Source: Parendozoicomonas sp. Alg238-R29 (GTDB lineage: Bacteria; Pseudomonadota; Gammaproteobacteria; Pseudomonadales; Endozoicomonadaceae). Taken from it: DNA of 64,000 nt. Location of the stretch: positions 28,944-92,943 of the forward strand of contig NZ_CAMZOG010000008.1 in assembly GCF_947331445.1 (NCBI RefSeq). The letters are read 5' to 3'. Of this stretch, positions 37,121 to 47,483 are shown one piece after another. The position numbers were made by a program, and so were the translations under genes. Below the pieces are notes generated by a model, which did no database searches, was not told the DNA's origin, and saw nothing but the letters and a program-made list of their open reading frames with translations. Numbering within the stretch: the stretch's first letter is position 1; every line of letters begins with the position of its first letter.

Positions 37121-39790
37121 ATGGCATTACCGGGCTTTAAAGCCAAGGATAAGGCTAAAGAAAGCGGAAAGAAGAAACCGCAGGAAAACAGTCATGTATT
37201 AGCACCCATGCTTTCCACCCTTGGCACATCTGCTGGCTTGGTAAGTCTGCTTTTTGCTGCTCTTTATTACTTCAGCATTTATTCCCCTGGTCAGAGCAAT
37301 TACGAAACCCAGGTTCAAGCCATTACGGAACAATCTGCCAGACAGCTACAGACTGCACTGAAACACGCCCAGCTTCAGGCGGGGCAGCTGGCTGCACTTC
37401 CCTCTATAGTCTTGGTTATTGCAGATGATGATGAGGGGCAAAGCAACCGCATAGCTGATCTCGAATACGTGCTTTCACCGGCACTGGGACACCAGACCAG
37501 AGTTTATATTTTCACAAAAAAACTGGATGAAGTAGATCCGCAGGAAACAGGGTTTGCGGTCATAGATCTGGCTCGCAGAAGTCAGCAAGGTGAATCCACT
37601 GTTCCTGAAGCGGCTCTGACCAATGGAAAGTGGGGGCTTCTGGTCGCCAGCCCGGTCAAGGAAGCCGACAAAACAATTGGAACGGTGATATTGAGCCTGC
37701 CCGCAAGCCAGGTACTGCAGACTATCCAGCCCATTGTTCCTGACAGTGGCCAACTGCAGATATTTCAGTCCGGCAAAAACTCTGGGCGACCTGTTTTCAC
37801 AACAGGTACTGGAACCTCTTCCTCAGACAGAACCACAGTTACTCTTCCAGATTTGGACTGGAAAGTTGTTTTCACACCATCGGCATCTCTGGCCGACCTG
37901 ATAATCATCCCTTGGTGGCCGGTTCCTGTTGTATTACTTTTGGTTTTCCTGACAGCTGCGTTTCTCATCCGGCAATTGATCTTGCTGGGGCAGAATGCCA
38001 ATAGTGCAGATATCCGCCTGCTCACTATTTTGTTAAGAGAGATTGCGTCTGGTCATGAACCAAAGTTCGCTGGTTTTAAACAACCGGTTTTTCGAGATGC
38101 GGCACAATCGGCTATCAAACTGTTCTCCGGCAAGTTTGTACAACAACACATTGAAGATGAAACAGATCCAGTCGCAATAGTGGCTGAAGAAGAATCTCCC
38201 CAGCAGTCCATTGTTGTTGAAGAACCTGAACCCGTTGAGGAAACACCAACTCCAGAGCTCCCAGAAACGAACAATGATGAATTTTCCTCACCACTCTTTC
38301 AAGATATGAGTGACTCCGCCTTTGAGGACATTGATCAACTGGGCTCTCTGGACGAGATAGAAAAAGAACTCGAAGACCTTGGAAGCACAGATGATAAAGA
38401 ACCGGCACCGGTTGCGGTGTCTGTCCCTGCAAGCATTTTCCGGGCGTACGATATTCGCGGGATTGTTGGAGATACTATCACTCCGGGAACAGTCGAACTG
38501 ATTGGCCGAGCCATCGGCTCACACCTGAAGACCTGTGATCAAAACACAATTATCGTCGGAGCCGATGGGCGGCTGTCTAGTCCAGAGCTCAACGAGCAGT
38601 TAATCAAAGGTCTGACCTCTACCGGTACCAATGTTATTTCCATCGGAACAGTTCCTACACCGGCTCTTTACTTTGCCACACATGAACTTGAAACCAATTC
38701 CGGAGTGATGATTACCGGCAGTCATAACCCTGCCACTTACAACGGCTTTAAAGTTGTTATCGACGGGGAGACTCTCTCAGGTGATGACATTCAAGCACTC
38801 TACCAACGTATAGAAGACAACAACTTCACCAATGGTCAGGGGCAGGTGACGTCTGTTGATGTTCTGCCGAATTATCAAAGGCGGATTCTGGATGACATTG
38901 TCCTCTCTCGCCCTCTCAAGCTTGTAGTGGATTGTGGCAACGGTGTTGCTGGTCGCGTTGCTCCGCAGCTGTTCGAGCAACTGGGTTGTGATGTCATTCC
39001 TCTTTACTGTGATGTTGATGGCAGCTTCCCCAATCATCATCCAGACCCTGGCCAGCCAGAAAATCTGCAAGACCTGATTCAGAAGGTTCAAGAGACAGAT
39101 GCAGATCTGGGCCTGGCCTTTGATGGCGATGGTGACAGAATCGGTTTGATAACCAATACCGGAACAATAATTCATCCGGATCGCTTGCTGATGTTACTGG
39201 CCAAGGATGTGGTATCCCGTAACCCTGGTGCCGATGTGATCTTCGACGTGAAATGCACCCGTCGCCTGAATGGATTGATCAGCGGTTATGGTGGCCGCCC
39301 GGTTATGTGGAAGAGTGGTCATTCCCTGATTAAGAAGAAAATGCAGGAATCCGGTGCTCTGCTAGCTGGAGAAATGAGCGGCCATATTTTCTTCAAAGAA
39401 CGCTGGTATGGTTTTGATGACGGCATTTACAGTGCAGCTCGGCTGGTCGAGTTACTTTCCAGCGAAGTATGTGATCCAGAAATGGTGTTCCAGGCTTTTC
39501 CAAACTCTGCCTCAACACCTGAGATTTCCATGTATGTGGGTGATGAGAAAAAATTCAAACTGGTAGAACGCTTTGCCAATGAAGCGACGTTTGAAGATGG
39601 CAGCACCAATACTCTTGATGGTATTCGAGTAGACTACCCGTGGGGCTGGGGGCTTGTGCGGGCTTCAAACACTACGCCTAACATTGTGTTCCGGTTTGAA
39701 GCTGACGATGAAAATGGCCTCAAAAAAGTGAAAGATATTTTCCGTCATCAATTAGGCACCGTGGAACCGAGATTAACTTTTCCGTTTTAA
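37121..39790 (+). CDS. algC: Membrane-anchored phosphomannomutase/phosphoglucomutase
   Basis: 889 residues, nearly twice the roughly 460 of the short AlgC. The N-terminal part has two membrane segments (about 31-52 and 261-284) flanking a predicted outer-facing domain, then an acidic linker (345-430). The enzyme starts near 438 with IFRAYDIRGIVG. The phosphoserine is Ser534 in TGSHNPATYNG, and the metal loop is DGDGDR at 668-673. It interconverts hexose 1- and 6-phosphates for exopolysaccharide and lipopolysaccharide, so it connects to galU. The same extended form is known from pseudomonads. Confidence 0.93.
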   Translation: MALPGFKAKDKAKESGKKKPQENSHVLAPMLSTLGTSAGLVSLLFAALYYFSIYSPGQSNYETQVQAITEQSARQLQTALKHAQLQAGQLAALPSIVLVIADDDEGQSNRIADLEYVLSPALGHQTRVYIFTKKLDEVDPQETGFAVIDLARRSQQGESTVPEAALTNGKWGLLVASPVKEADKTIGTVILSLPASQVLQTIQPIVPDSGQLQIFQSGKNSGRPVFTTGTGTSSSDRTTVTLPDLDWKVVFTPSASLADLIIIPWWPVPVVLLLVFLTAAFLIRQLILLGQNANSADIRLLTILLREIASGHEPKFAGFKQPVFRDAAQSAIKLFSGKFVQQHIEDETDPVAIVAEEESPQQSIVVEEPEPVEETPTPELPETNNDEFSSPLFQDMSDSAFEDIDQLGSLDEIEKELEDLGSTDDKEPAPVAVSVPASIFRAYDIRGIVGDTITPGTVELIGRAIGSHLKTCDQNTIIVGADGRLSSPELNEQLIKGLTSTGTNVISIGTVPTPALYFATHELETNSGVMITGSHNPATYNGFKVVIDGETLSGDDIQALYQRIEDNNFTNGQGQVTSVDVLPNYQRRILDDIVLSRPLKLVVDCGNGVAGRVAPQLFEQLGCDVIPLYCDVDGSFPNHHPDPGQPENLQDLIQKVQETDADLGLAFDGDGDRIGLITNTGTIIHPDRLLMLLAKDVVSRNPGADVIFDVKCTRRLNGLISGYGGRPVMWKSGHSLIKKKMQESGALLAGEMSGHIFFKERWYGFDDGIYSAARLVELLSSEVCDPEMVFQAFPNSASTPEISMYVGDEKKFKLVERFANEATFEDGSTNTLDGIRVDYPWGWGLVRASNTTPNIVFRFEADDENGLKKVKDIFRHQLGTVEPRLTFPF

Positions 39791-39798
39791 ACAGATGA

Positions 39799-40791
<993 letters not shown>

Positions 40792-40797
40792 TACCGA

Positions 40798-41478
40798 ATG
40801 GATAAGGCACAGCATAAAGACTTACGGAAGGAACCCGTCCGCAAAGAGACTGCTCAGGACCGGAAGATTTCTCGTAAGGATCAGATTCTCCAGACGCTGG
40901 CTCACATGCTTGAGACCAGCCCTGGAGAACGGATTACGACTGCACGTCTGGCTCAGGAAGTCGGTGTATCAGAAGCTGCCCTCTACCGGCACTTCCCCAG
41001 CAAAGCCAAAATGTTTGAGGGGCTGATCGGATTTATCGAAGAATCTTTGTTTACCCGCATCAATCGTATTCTCAGCGAAGAACCACAGGGACTGATTGCC
41101 TGTCAGCGCATTCTGACCCTGCTTATTTTATTCTGTGAGAAAAATCCCGGCCTGACTCGCATTCTGACCGGTGATGCCTTGAATGGTGAAACAGATCGTT
41201 TGCAAACCCGTATTGTTCAGCTGTTCGAGCGTCTCGAAACCCAGCTACGTCAAATTCTCAGGGATGCAGAGATCAATGAAGGTTTGCGTACCAGCTTGAC
41301 CCATACTGCTACTGCAAACATGCTTCTGGCCGCAGCAGAAGGTCGTATCAGCCAGTTTGTTCGCAGCCGCTTCCGCCGCCGCCCTTCTGAGAACTGGGAA
41401 GACCAATGGCGCTGTCTGAGCCGAATTGTGTTCCGTGCTCCTGTCACTTCAGAGCGGACGCCTTCCCCTGTAAGCTAA
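40798..41478 (+). CDS. slmA: Nucleoid occlusion factor SlmA
   Basis: 226 residues, TetR family. The N-terminal helix-turn-helix is [32 protein letters not shown]. The remainder is the helical domain that holds FtsZ; SlmA bound to the chromosome stops Z-ring assembly over unsegregated DNA. It is longer than the 198 of E. coli because of an N-terminal charged tail of about 27 residues. It begins 6 bp after argB without a clear ribosome site, which suggests coupling. Confidence 0.93.
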   Translation: MDKAQHKDLRKEPVRKETAQDRKISRKDQILQTLAHMLETSPGERITTARLAQEVGVSEAALYRHFPSKAKMFEGLIGFIEESLFTRINRILSEEPQGLIACQRILTLLILFCEKNPGLTRILTGDALNGETDRLQTRIVQLFERLETQLRQILRDAEINEGLRTSLTHTATANMLLAAAEGRISQFVRSRFRRRPSENWEDQWRCLSRIVFRAPVTSERTPSPVS

Positions 41479-41494
41479 AACTGTGATTTAACCC

Positions 41495-41516
41495 TGCCGG
41501 AGCGCTCGCTCCGGCA
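41495..41516. terminator. Hairpin between slmA and the coiled-coil gene
   Basis: Perfect 9-bp GC-rich stem (TGCCGGAGC / GCTCCGGCA) with a 4-nt loop between convergent genes. There is no T tract on either strand. Confidence 0.55.
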
Positions 41517-41532
41517 CTTGCAGCAATGGTTT

Positions 41533-42537
41533 CTAATTGATTTTCTTGAACTTAATAACCGCACCATCCCAATAGATGTGCAGGGCTTTGTCTTGTCTAT
41601 CAATAATGGAGTAACGTTCTTCTCTGGCAAAGGCATTACGGGATATTTTACCTAAACGGGTGACCTCTTTGCGGAAATAAATCACGACGATGTCATTCCC
41701 ACGGCTCAAGGACCACTTGCCGTGCCACTTCTCCAAACCATTATTAGTTTTTCGAACAAGAGTAAAGAGCCCATCACTCTTGGCTTCCCAACTGATGAAA
41801 CCCTCAGTAGTAGTCACGGGCTGCCAGGTTCCAACAAGGTCACCCTGAGAAATTGCCAGAAACTTGTTACGGGTAAGAACCTGCTCACCTTTCAAGAGAA
41901 ACCGTACCCGGTCTTTGCGCAGAGCGTATTCTTTTCTGGCATCGCTCTTTTCCCGCTCAAACTCAGCCACCTGAACCGCGAAGCTATCCAGTTCTGCAGA
42001 GATATTGGCCATATCCTGCAGCAGGTTTTCAGTCACTTTCTGACCAGAGCGTTCCATTTCAGCAGCCTGAGCCTGTTTGTATTGGTGCTGGACCCTTAGC
42101 CGCTGGCTATTACTCTTGATGACCGCAATTCGGTTATCAATCTCTTCCAGAACCCGCTCAAGAGAACGATCAACATCTTCTACGCTACTGAACAGTTTAC
42201 GAAGCTCTGCATCTTCTTCATCCTGCTGCTTGGCGCTGGCCTGTCTTTGTTCTTCAAGCTTTTTCTTGAAGGTGTTGGCCTGACGAGCCTCAAAGCTTAA
42301 TTCCGGATTAACAACTTCCAGAACCCGGCCTTTATCGGTAATCACTTCATACCCGCGACGGGAGGCAATGTCACGGGGAACCTGCGTGGCAATAACCGTT
42401 TCTCCACGGTCATTTACATAGCGGTAAAACTGACGTTCTGCGCCATAACTTCCAGACGCCAGCCCTGCAACAAGAAGGGCTGCGTAAAAGAATGACGCGC
42501 GATGTAAGCTTCGTGTTTTTTTAGTTCTCAATGCCAT
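41533..42537 (-). CDS. Exported coiled-coil protein with a DUF4124-like front
   Basis: 334 residues. A signal peptide ends near residue 33 (GSYGA/ER). The next part ([18 protein letters not shown]) resembles the DUF4124 domain of envelope proteins. Residues about 85-215 are highly charged and look like a long coiled coil, and the C-terminal 100 residues are beta-rich ([18 protein letters not shown]). No enzyme motif was seen. It overlaps the end of pyrE by 17 bp, so it is probably in the same message. Confidence 0.6.
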   Translation of the reverse strand: MALRTKKTRSLHRASFFYAALLVAGLASGSYGAERQFYRYVNDRGETVIATQVPRDIASRRGYEVITDKGRVLEVVNPELSFEARQANTFKKKLEEQRQASAKQQDEEDAELRKLFSSVEDVDRSLERVLEEIDNRIAVIKSNSQRLRVQHQYKQAQAAEMERSGQKVTENLLQDMANISAELDSFAVQVAEFEREKSDARKEYALRKDRVRFLLKGEQVLTRNKFLAISQGDLVGTWQPVTTTEGFISWEAKSDGLFTLVRKTNNGLEKWHGKWSLSRGNDIVVIYFRKEVTRLGKISRNAFAREERYSIIDRQDKALHIYWDGAVIKFKKIN

Positions 42538-43168
42538 AACGGTGACGGTATTCTTCTATCGCTTGAGCATATCCGGTGAGACTACCATCTTCCTTTATGA
42601 ATTCCATTATCTGGGTCAAACTCACGATACTAATCACTGGAATTCTGTAGTCCCGCTCCACTTCCTGAATGGCTGACAGCTCCCCTTTGCCCTTTTCCTG
42701 TCGATCCAGGCAAATCACTACGCAGGCGGGTTTCGCACCACATTCATCAATCAAAGCCATGGATTCACGAATCGCTGTTCCTGCAGTCATTACATCATCA
42801 ACGATAGCAATTTTTCCGGACAATGGCGCACCAACCAGGTTTCCGCCCTCTCCGTGATCCTTGGCTTCTTTCCGGTTAAAACACCAGGGAATGTCGACAT
42901 TGTGTTGATCTGCAAGAGCTACCGCTGTAGCCGAGGCCAGAGGAATTCCTTTATAGGCTGGGCCAAAGAGCACATCATAATTAACACCGGAATCAATCAG
43001 CGCCTGAGCATAAAATTTCCCCAAAGAAGCCAGGGCTTTACCACTATTAAACAAGCCGGCATTGAAGAAATAAGGAGACACACGACCTGATTTGAGAGTG
43101 AATTCACCAAACTTAAGAACCTGATGCTCAATGGCAAACTGAATAAACTCACGTTGAAAATCTTTCAT
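42521..43168 (-). CDS. pyrE: Orotate phosphoribosyltransferase
   Basis: 215 residues. It makes OMP from orotate and PRPP. Substrate and PRPP motifs are visible: [11 protein letters not shown] near 68 and [20 protein letters not shown] near 121-140. The N-terminal [21 protein letters not shown] is family-typical. The position beside crc is that of Pseudomonas. It shares a message with the downstream coiled-coil gene by overlap. Confidence 0.98.
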   Translation of the reverse strand: MKDFQREFIQFAIEHQVLKFGEFTLKSGRVSPYFFNAGLFNSGKALASLGKFYAQALIDSGVNYDVLFGPAYKGIPLASATAVALADQHNVDIPWCFNRKEAKDHGEGGNLVGAPLSGKIAIVDDVMTAGTAIRESMALIDECGAKPACVVICLDRQEKGKGELSAIQEVERDYRIPVISIVSLTQIMEFIKEDGSLTGYAQAIEEYRHRYGIEN

Positions 43169-43503
43169 AGGGTGATCCGAGCGAGGACATTACGACCCGC
43201 ACATTCTAACAACTTCGGAGAAAAACACCCTAATCAACGGTGAAATACACAGTACAGCTCGTAGAGTTACTTAATGTGACAATATAGTCATACCGCTGTA
43301 CCGGCGTTATCATAGCCACGATAAAGACATGCATTATTGGAAAGTTGTTTACTCAGTTTGCACTGGATTCGATGTCCTCTATGTGCCAGCCCGGTAAATA
43401 ACAAAGCCGTTTTCCGCCTTCCGCTTTTTCTGCCATTACCCATCAGAGCAGATTTGAGTCGGTAATGCTGGGCCGGTTACGTTGATTGTACAGGACCCCA
43501 ACC
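43169..43503. other. Divergent pyrE-crc intergenic region
   Basis: 335 bp with no gene. Neither regulatory repeats nor a clear promoter pair were identified. Confidence 0.5.
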
Positions 43504-44286
43504 ATGAGAATTATCAGCTTCAATTGTGAAGGAATAACAAACGCAGCTGAAAGGGGCTTTTTTTTCTGGGCTCAAGATCAGGATGCTGATGTTATCTGCC
43601 TACAGGATATCCGTGCCCGCGAGAATGATTTGATTGATGCGCCTTTCAACCCGGAAGGTTACTTCAGCTATTTTTTTGAAAGCTACTCTCTGCACTCAGG
43701 TCAGGGTGGTGTAGCTCTTTACACTCGCATCCCCCCAAAAGCGATTATTACCGGTTTAGCTATTCCCGACGCAGACAACCACGGACTCTACCTTCAGGCT
43801 GATTTCGATAAAATCAGTATCGGAACATTGTTGGTGCCTGAAGCTGACAATTCGGCAGAATCCCAGAACTGGAAGTACAAGTTCATGGAAGAGCATCTGC
43901 AATATCTGGGTAAGCAACGCCGTAAGCGCCGTGAGTTTATTACTTGTGGCTCTTGGCATATTGCTCATAAAAAGATTGATCTGGCCAACTGGCGTGAATA
44001 TCAGGAATCTCCCGGGTTCCAGCCTGCCGAACGCGCCTGGATGGACGAAATCATGACCGGTATGGATTATGTTGATACCTACCGGGAAGTTGACCGTGAA
44101 GGTGGCAAATACTCTTTCTGGGCCAGCGACGATCATCGAGAGGCCAATGAAGGCCGTCGCTACGATTATCAAATCGCCACTCCCAGTATGAAACACCGTG
44201 TATTAAACTCTGGTATCTATGCTGGCGAAACATTCTCCCGACATGCACCGGTGATTGTTGATTACGATTGGGAGCTGTCTTTTTAA
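43504..44286 (+). CDS. crc: Catabolite repression control protein Crc
   Basis: 260 residues, same length as P. aeruginosa Crc. It is an exonuclease III-fold protein that acts with Hfq to block translation of catabolic mRNAs. Signatures shared with Crc are ICLQDIRA (D35 where ExoIII has Glu), QGGVALY, GLYLQADFDKISI, KQRRKRREFITCGS and APVIVDYDWELSF. The nuclease residues are lost: Ser150 and His152 replace the metal-site Asp and Asn of ExoIII, and Arg246 precedes His247 where Asp is expected. The ATG at 43504 follows AGGA by about 10 nt; the upstream ATG at 43486 lacks family support. Confidence 0.9.
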   Translation: MRIISFNCEGITNAAERGFFFWAQDQDADVICLQDIRARENDLIDAPFNPEGYFSYFFESYSLHSGQGGVALYTRIPPKAIITGLAIPDADNHGLYLQADFDKISIGTLLVPEADNSAESQNWKYKFMEEHLQYLGKQRRKRREFITCGSWHIAHKKIDLANWREYQESPGFQPAERAWMDEIMTGMDYVDTYREVDREGGKYSFWASDDHREANEGRRYDYQIATPSMKHRVLNSGIYAGETFSRHAPVIVDYDWELSF

Positions 44287-44304
44287 AGATCTCGTGTCAC
44301 ATCA

Positions 44305-44335
44305 AATAAAAGCCTTCAAGTCGGAGGCTTTTATT
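44305..44335 (+). terminator. Terminator of crc
   Basis: Stem AATAAAAGCCT / AGGCTTTTATT (11 bp, 9-nt loop), 18 bp after the stop, with T-rich right arm. Confidence 0.85.
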
Positions 44336-44529
44336 ATTCTGGGCACTGGAGCAAAACTTCTCTGCTCACCCTCGGTGTATCTTTGAAGCTGGCGATATCG
44401 CCCCAGCAACGGCTATGGCGACGATGGTTTTTCTTTCGGCCACTACAGTGCGCTTGCTATATAGCGGGCTAACTTCAGGCTAGAGAAAACTCAGTCAGAT
44501 TTGGCGTTCTTAATTTCCAGGAGCAATAA

Positions 44530-44565
44530 AAAAGGCGCAGAAGACTTAAACCTTCTGCGCCTTTT
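44530..44565 (-). terminator. Terminator of rph
   Basis: 14-bp perfect stem (AAAAGGCGCAGAAG / CTTCTGCGCCTTTT) with an 8-nt loop. It lies 14 bp beyond the rph stop and has T-rich ends on both strands. Confidence 0.93.
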
Positions 44566-44578
44566 CTAATTCATGGAC

Positions 44579-45298
44579 TTAAGGCGCTTCCAAAGCCTTA
44601 CGCTGCAAATCAACCAGAGTGTTTACGCCCTTACGAGCCAGCTCCAGCATGGCATCCATTTCGTCCTTATCGAATGGCGCGCCTTCGGCGGTACCCTGAA
44701 CTTCGATAAAGCCACCTTTTTCGGTCATAACAACATTCATGTCTGTTTCAGCATTGGAATCTTCTGCGTAATCCAGATCCAGAACAGGATTACCGTTATA
44801 GATACCCACGGAAACAGATGCAATTAACTGGCTCAGTGGATCGTTTCGGATAATCTTGTTGCGCTGCATGTGACGAATACAATCAATCAACGCCACCATT
44901 GCACCGGTAATGGAGGCTGTTCTGGTACCACCGTCGGCTTGAATAACATCACAGTCGATAGTAATGCTGTTATCACCCAGCTGCTTTAAATCTACAGCTG
45001 CACGCAAGGAGCGGCCAATCAGGCGCTGGATTTCCAGAGTACGGCCGCCCTGCTTACCACGAGAGGCCTCACGGTTGTTACGTTCACCAGTCGCACGAGG
45101 CAGCATGCCGTATTCAGCAGTCACCCAGCCCTGACCGGTCCCTTTAAGCCAGCGAGGAACATTTCGCTCCAGGCTTGCAGTACAGATAACCTTGGTATCG
45201 CCGAATTCCACCAGCACAGAGCCTTCCGCATGCTTGGTGTAATGACGGGTAATCTTTACTTCCCGCAGATCATCTGCAGCACGACCACTTGGGCGCAT
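44579..45298 (-). CDS. rph: RNase PH
   Basis: 239 residues. A phosphate-dependent 3'-5' exoribonuclease that trims tRNA and other RNA ends. It begins [20 protein letters not shown] and contains [15 protein letters not shown] and SREASRG-type segments, [21 protein letters not shown] near 119 (active site) and [18 protein letters not shown]. The ATG at 45298 has GAGAGGTGG just before it; an upstream ATG at 45358 is less likely. Confidence 0.96.
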   Translation of the reverse strand: MRPSGRAADDLREVKITRHYTKHAEGSVLVEFGDTKVICTASLERNVPRWLKGTGQGWVTAEYGMLPRATGERNNREASRGKQGGRTLEIQRLIGRSLRAAVDLKQLGDNSITIDCDVIQADGGTRTASITGAMVALIDCIRHMQRNKIIRNDPLSQLIASVSVGIYNGNPVLDLDYAEDSNAETDMNVVMTEKGGFIEVQGTAEGAPFDKDEMDAMLELARKGVNTLVDLQRKALEAP

Positions 45299-45422
45299 AA
45301 TTCCACCTCTCAATTCAACTGTCGGGATTATAACGCCAAACCGAATATTTTCGTGCATAGCCTGACAGAAGCCTCTATTTAACTAGCCTTATTATTACAT
45401 TTACCTGAAAAGGACATCAGAA

Positions 45423-46511
45423 ATGGCACACATAGGCCCCAATCACCCCAAAGCGACTCCCTCCTCCCAAGAATTACCAGAAGCCGACAAGTCAGCCCTC
45501 CACAACGGATCAAAGGTCGCGCCTTTTAATGCCCACCCACAATTGGCAGGAAGAAGACTGGGGCAGCATTTTGGTATTACCGGAGTTAAGTCATTCCTTA
45601 GGGCCATGAAAGCGAATCCAGTGGATACCCTGCGCCTGATGACAGGACGGTTATCGAATATGCGTAAAACAAACCCTAGCAAATATATGGAGACACTCAG
45701 CCACTTCTGCACAAAGTCAGAACACTGGAAAGCTCTGGCTCAGGAAGGACTGTCTATGCGTGCCAATGTAAAGAGTCCATCATCAGACATCGACCCTTTT
45801 GTTCGAAAGGCAGTTGGGCATGTAGCCAGCGATATGGCCAATACCCTGGATACTGATAAGTTTCTGCACAGCTTCAGAGATCTGGGAAAGATGTGTGCTC
45901 ATCTGAGCAGTACAACCCAGAAGTTTCCTTCGGATACGCAGCCTGGTGCAGGCATAGCTACAGCTATGGCCAAAGCTGGTGATATTTGCCATGAACTCAA
46001 GCCCAGCGAGCTTAAAGTCCTTACGAAAACCATTGTTTCTGTCGATAAAGCCGTTCCCACGCCTGCCGCCAAGGCCGCAGCCAAAACTGTAATGGATAGA
46101 GCTGATTCGTTAATGGAAACAACCAAAGCAAGAAGAGCTAAACTTCTCGCCCAGCAAGCCATGCAGCCTTTAGATGACGTAAAGGCCACTCTAATGGCCG
46201 CACCTGAAGACCGGGAAGCCTGGTGGCAATTGAATATGCTGGCCAGCGTTTACGACTCAGAGGCTGTAAAAGAGGTTATCGATGATGTTCATATCAAAAA
46301 CATGAACAAGCCTATGGCGGAGCTGTGGTGGGTAAAATCTGAACTGGATGATGACCCTACTGATCCAAAGCTATGGCAGGCCTACGACAAAATTGAGCCA
46401 AAGCTTTCCCATTACGACAAAGCAACCTTTATGGCCCTACTTAAAGCCAAGCACGGTGAAACCAAAGAAATCCAACAAAGGCTTTCACGTGCCAACAAAC
46501 CCAACCAATAA
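45423..46511 (+). CDS. Unknown 362-residue helical protein
   Basis: No family recognised. It is predicted largely alpha-helical, with many Ala, Lys and Glu and no signal peptide or membrane segment. There is a Pro/Ser-rich first 40 residues, then HFGITGVKSFLRAMKANPVD, and two Trp-containing segments (REAWWQL and MAELWWVKSELDDDP) near 259 and 302. AAGGA is 8 nt before the ATG. It lies between rph and yicC, genes often near neighbours in relatives, which suggests a lineage-specific insertion. An effector or regulator is possible, but nothing proves it. Confidence 0.7.
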   Translation: MAHIGPNHPKATPSSQELPEADKSALHNGSKVAPFNAHPQLAGRRLGQHFGITGVKSFLRAMKANPVDTLRLMTGRLSNMRKTNPSKYMETLSHFCTKSEHWKALAQEGLSMRANVKSPSSDIDPFVRKAVGHVASDMANTLDTDKFLHSFRDLGKMCAHLSSTTQKFPSDTQPGAGIATAMAKAGDICHELKPSELKVLTKTIVSVDKAVPTPAAKAAAKTVMDRADSLMETTKARRAKLLAQQAMQPLDDVKATLMAAPEDREAWWQLNMLASVYDSEAVKEVIDDVHIKNMNKPMAELWWVKSELDDDPTDPKLWQAYDKIEPKLSHYDKATFMALLKAKHGETKEIQQRLSRANKPNQ

Positions 46512-46555
46512 ACCGATATACTGGGACAATTTCCTCACCGGTTGAAGATTTCAGA

Positions 46556-47419
46556 ATGACCGCAAGCATGACAGCATTTGCAAGGGTGGAGTCCAGCCAC
46601 AGCTGGGGCTCCCTTGTCTGGGAAGTTCGCACTGTTAACCACCGCTATCTGGAGCCTCACTTTCGGCTTCCAGACAGTATGCGGGAAATCGAAACCCGCC
46701 TGCGGGAACAGCTTCGTAAAGGATTAAACCGGGGCAAAGTTGAGTGTAATCTGAAGCTGATGCTTGCCGAGGAAAGCGAAAAGATTTCCCTCAATCACGC
46801 TCTTATCCAGCAACTGGATCAAGCTCTTGAGAACATCTGCAATGTTGTGGATAAAACCAAGAAAGCAGACCCTCTGGATATCCTGCGCTGGCCTGGCGTA
46901 CTGGAACAGTCTGAAGCGGATATTACCCAGATTCAGAATGATGCGGTGGCAGCATTTAAGGGTGCTCTTGAACAAGTACGTGAATCACGCAACCGTGAAG
47001 GTACTGAGCTGAAGCAGTTTATTATCCAGCGTCTTGAAAGCATCAACAATGAATCAGCTGTAGTTCGCAAACATATGCCTGAACTTCTGCAAGCCCAGCG
47101 AGACAAAATAACCCAACGCCTGGCTGATGCAGCTGTTGAAGTAGACCAGAACCGTTTGGAGCAGGAACTGGTCATGCTGGCTCAAAAAGCGGATGTTGAA
47201 GAAGAGCTGGATCGCCTTGATACTCACGTAAATGAAGTGACTCGTGTTCTTAACGGCAAGGGAGCCGTTGGCCGCCGCCTTGATTTCCTGATGCAGGAAT
47301 TGAATAGAGAAGCCAATACATTGGGCTCAAAGGCTGTTGGTGTGGAAGTGACTCAAAGCGCGGTGAATCTTAAGGTTTTAATTGAGCAAATGCGTGAGCA
47401 GGTGCAGAACATCGAGTGA
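46556..47419 (+). CDS. yicC: YicC family endoribonuclease
   Basis: 287 residues. The family acts as a stress-linked endoribonuclease. The N-terminus MTASMTAFARVESSHSWGSL, with the RTVNHRYLEPHFRLPDSMRE pattern, is diagnostic. The C-terminus GKGAVGRRLDFLMQELNREANTLGSKA is the family's most conserved part. It lies 44 bp after the unknown protein and has a strong terminator. Confidence 0.94.
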   Translation: MTASMTAFARVESSHSWGSLVWEVRTVNHRYLEPHFRLPDSMREIETRLREQLRKGLNRGKVECNLKLMLAEESEKISLNHALIQQLDQALENICNVVDKTKKADPLDILRWPGVLEQSEADITQIQNDAVAAFKGALEQVRESRNREGTELKQFIIQRLESINNESAVVRKHMPELLQAQRDKITQRLADAAVEVDQNRLEQELVMLAQKADVEEELDRLDTHVNEVTRVLNGKGAVGRRLDFLMQELNREANTLGSKAVGVEVTQSAVNLKVLIEQMREQVQNIE

Positions 47420-47445
47420 CCTCAACGATTTGGGTGACAAATGAC

Positions 47446-47478
47446 AAAAGGAGCCACCTGTTATAACTGGCTCCTTTT
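47446..47478 (+). terminator. Terminator of yicC, left edge of the island
   Basis: 11-bp stem (AAAAGGAGCCA / TGGCTCCTTTT) with an 11-nt loop; the flanking A and T runs let it act in both directions. It ends 6 bp before the hsdR stop, so it may also end the hsd message. Confidence 0.88.
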
Positions 47479-47483
47479 AAGTA

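Noticed and set aside
43504..44286. Exonuclease III
   Set aside because: The nuclease metal-site residues are replaced and the sequence fits Crc along its whole length, including its place next to pyrE.
44385..44480. RNA gene between crc and rph
   Set aside because: A short palindrome (GGCGATATCGCC) and some local repeats are present, but no promoter or recognisable RNA fold.
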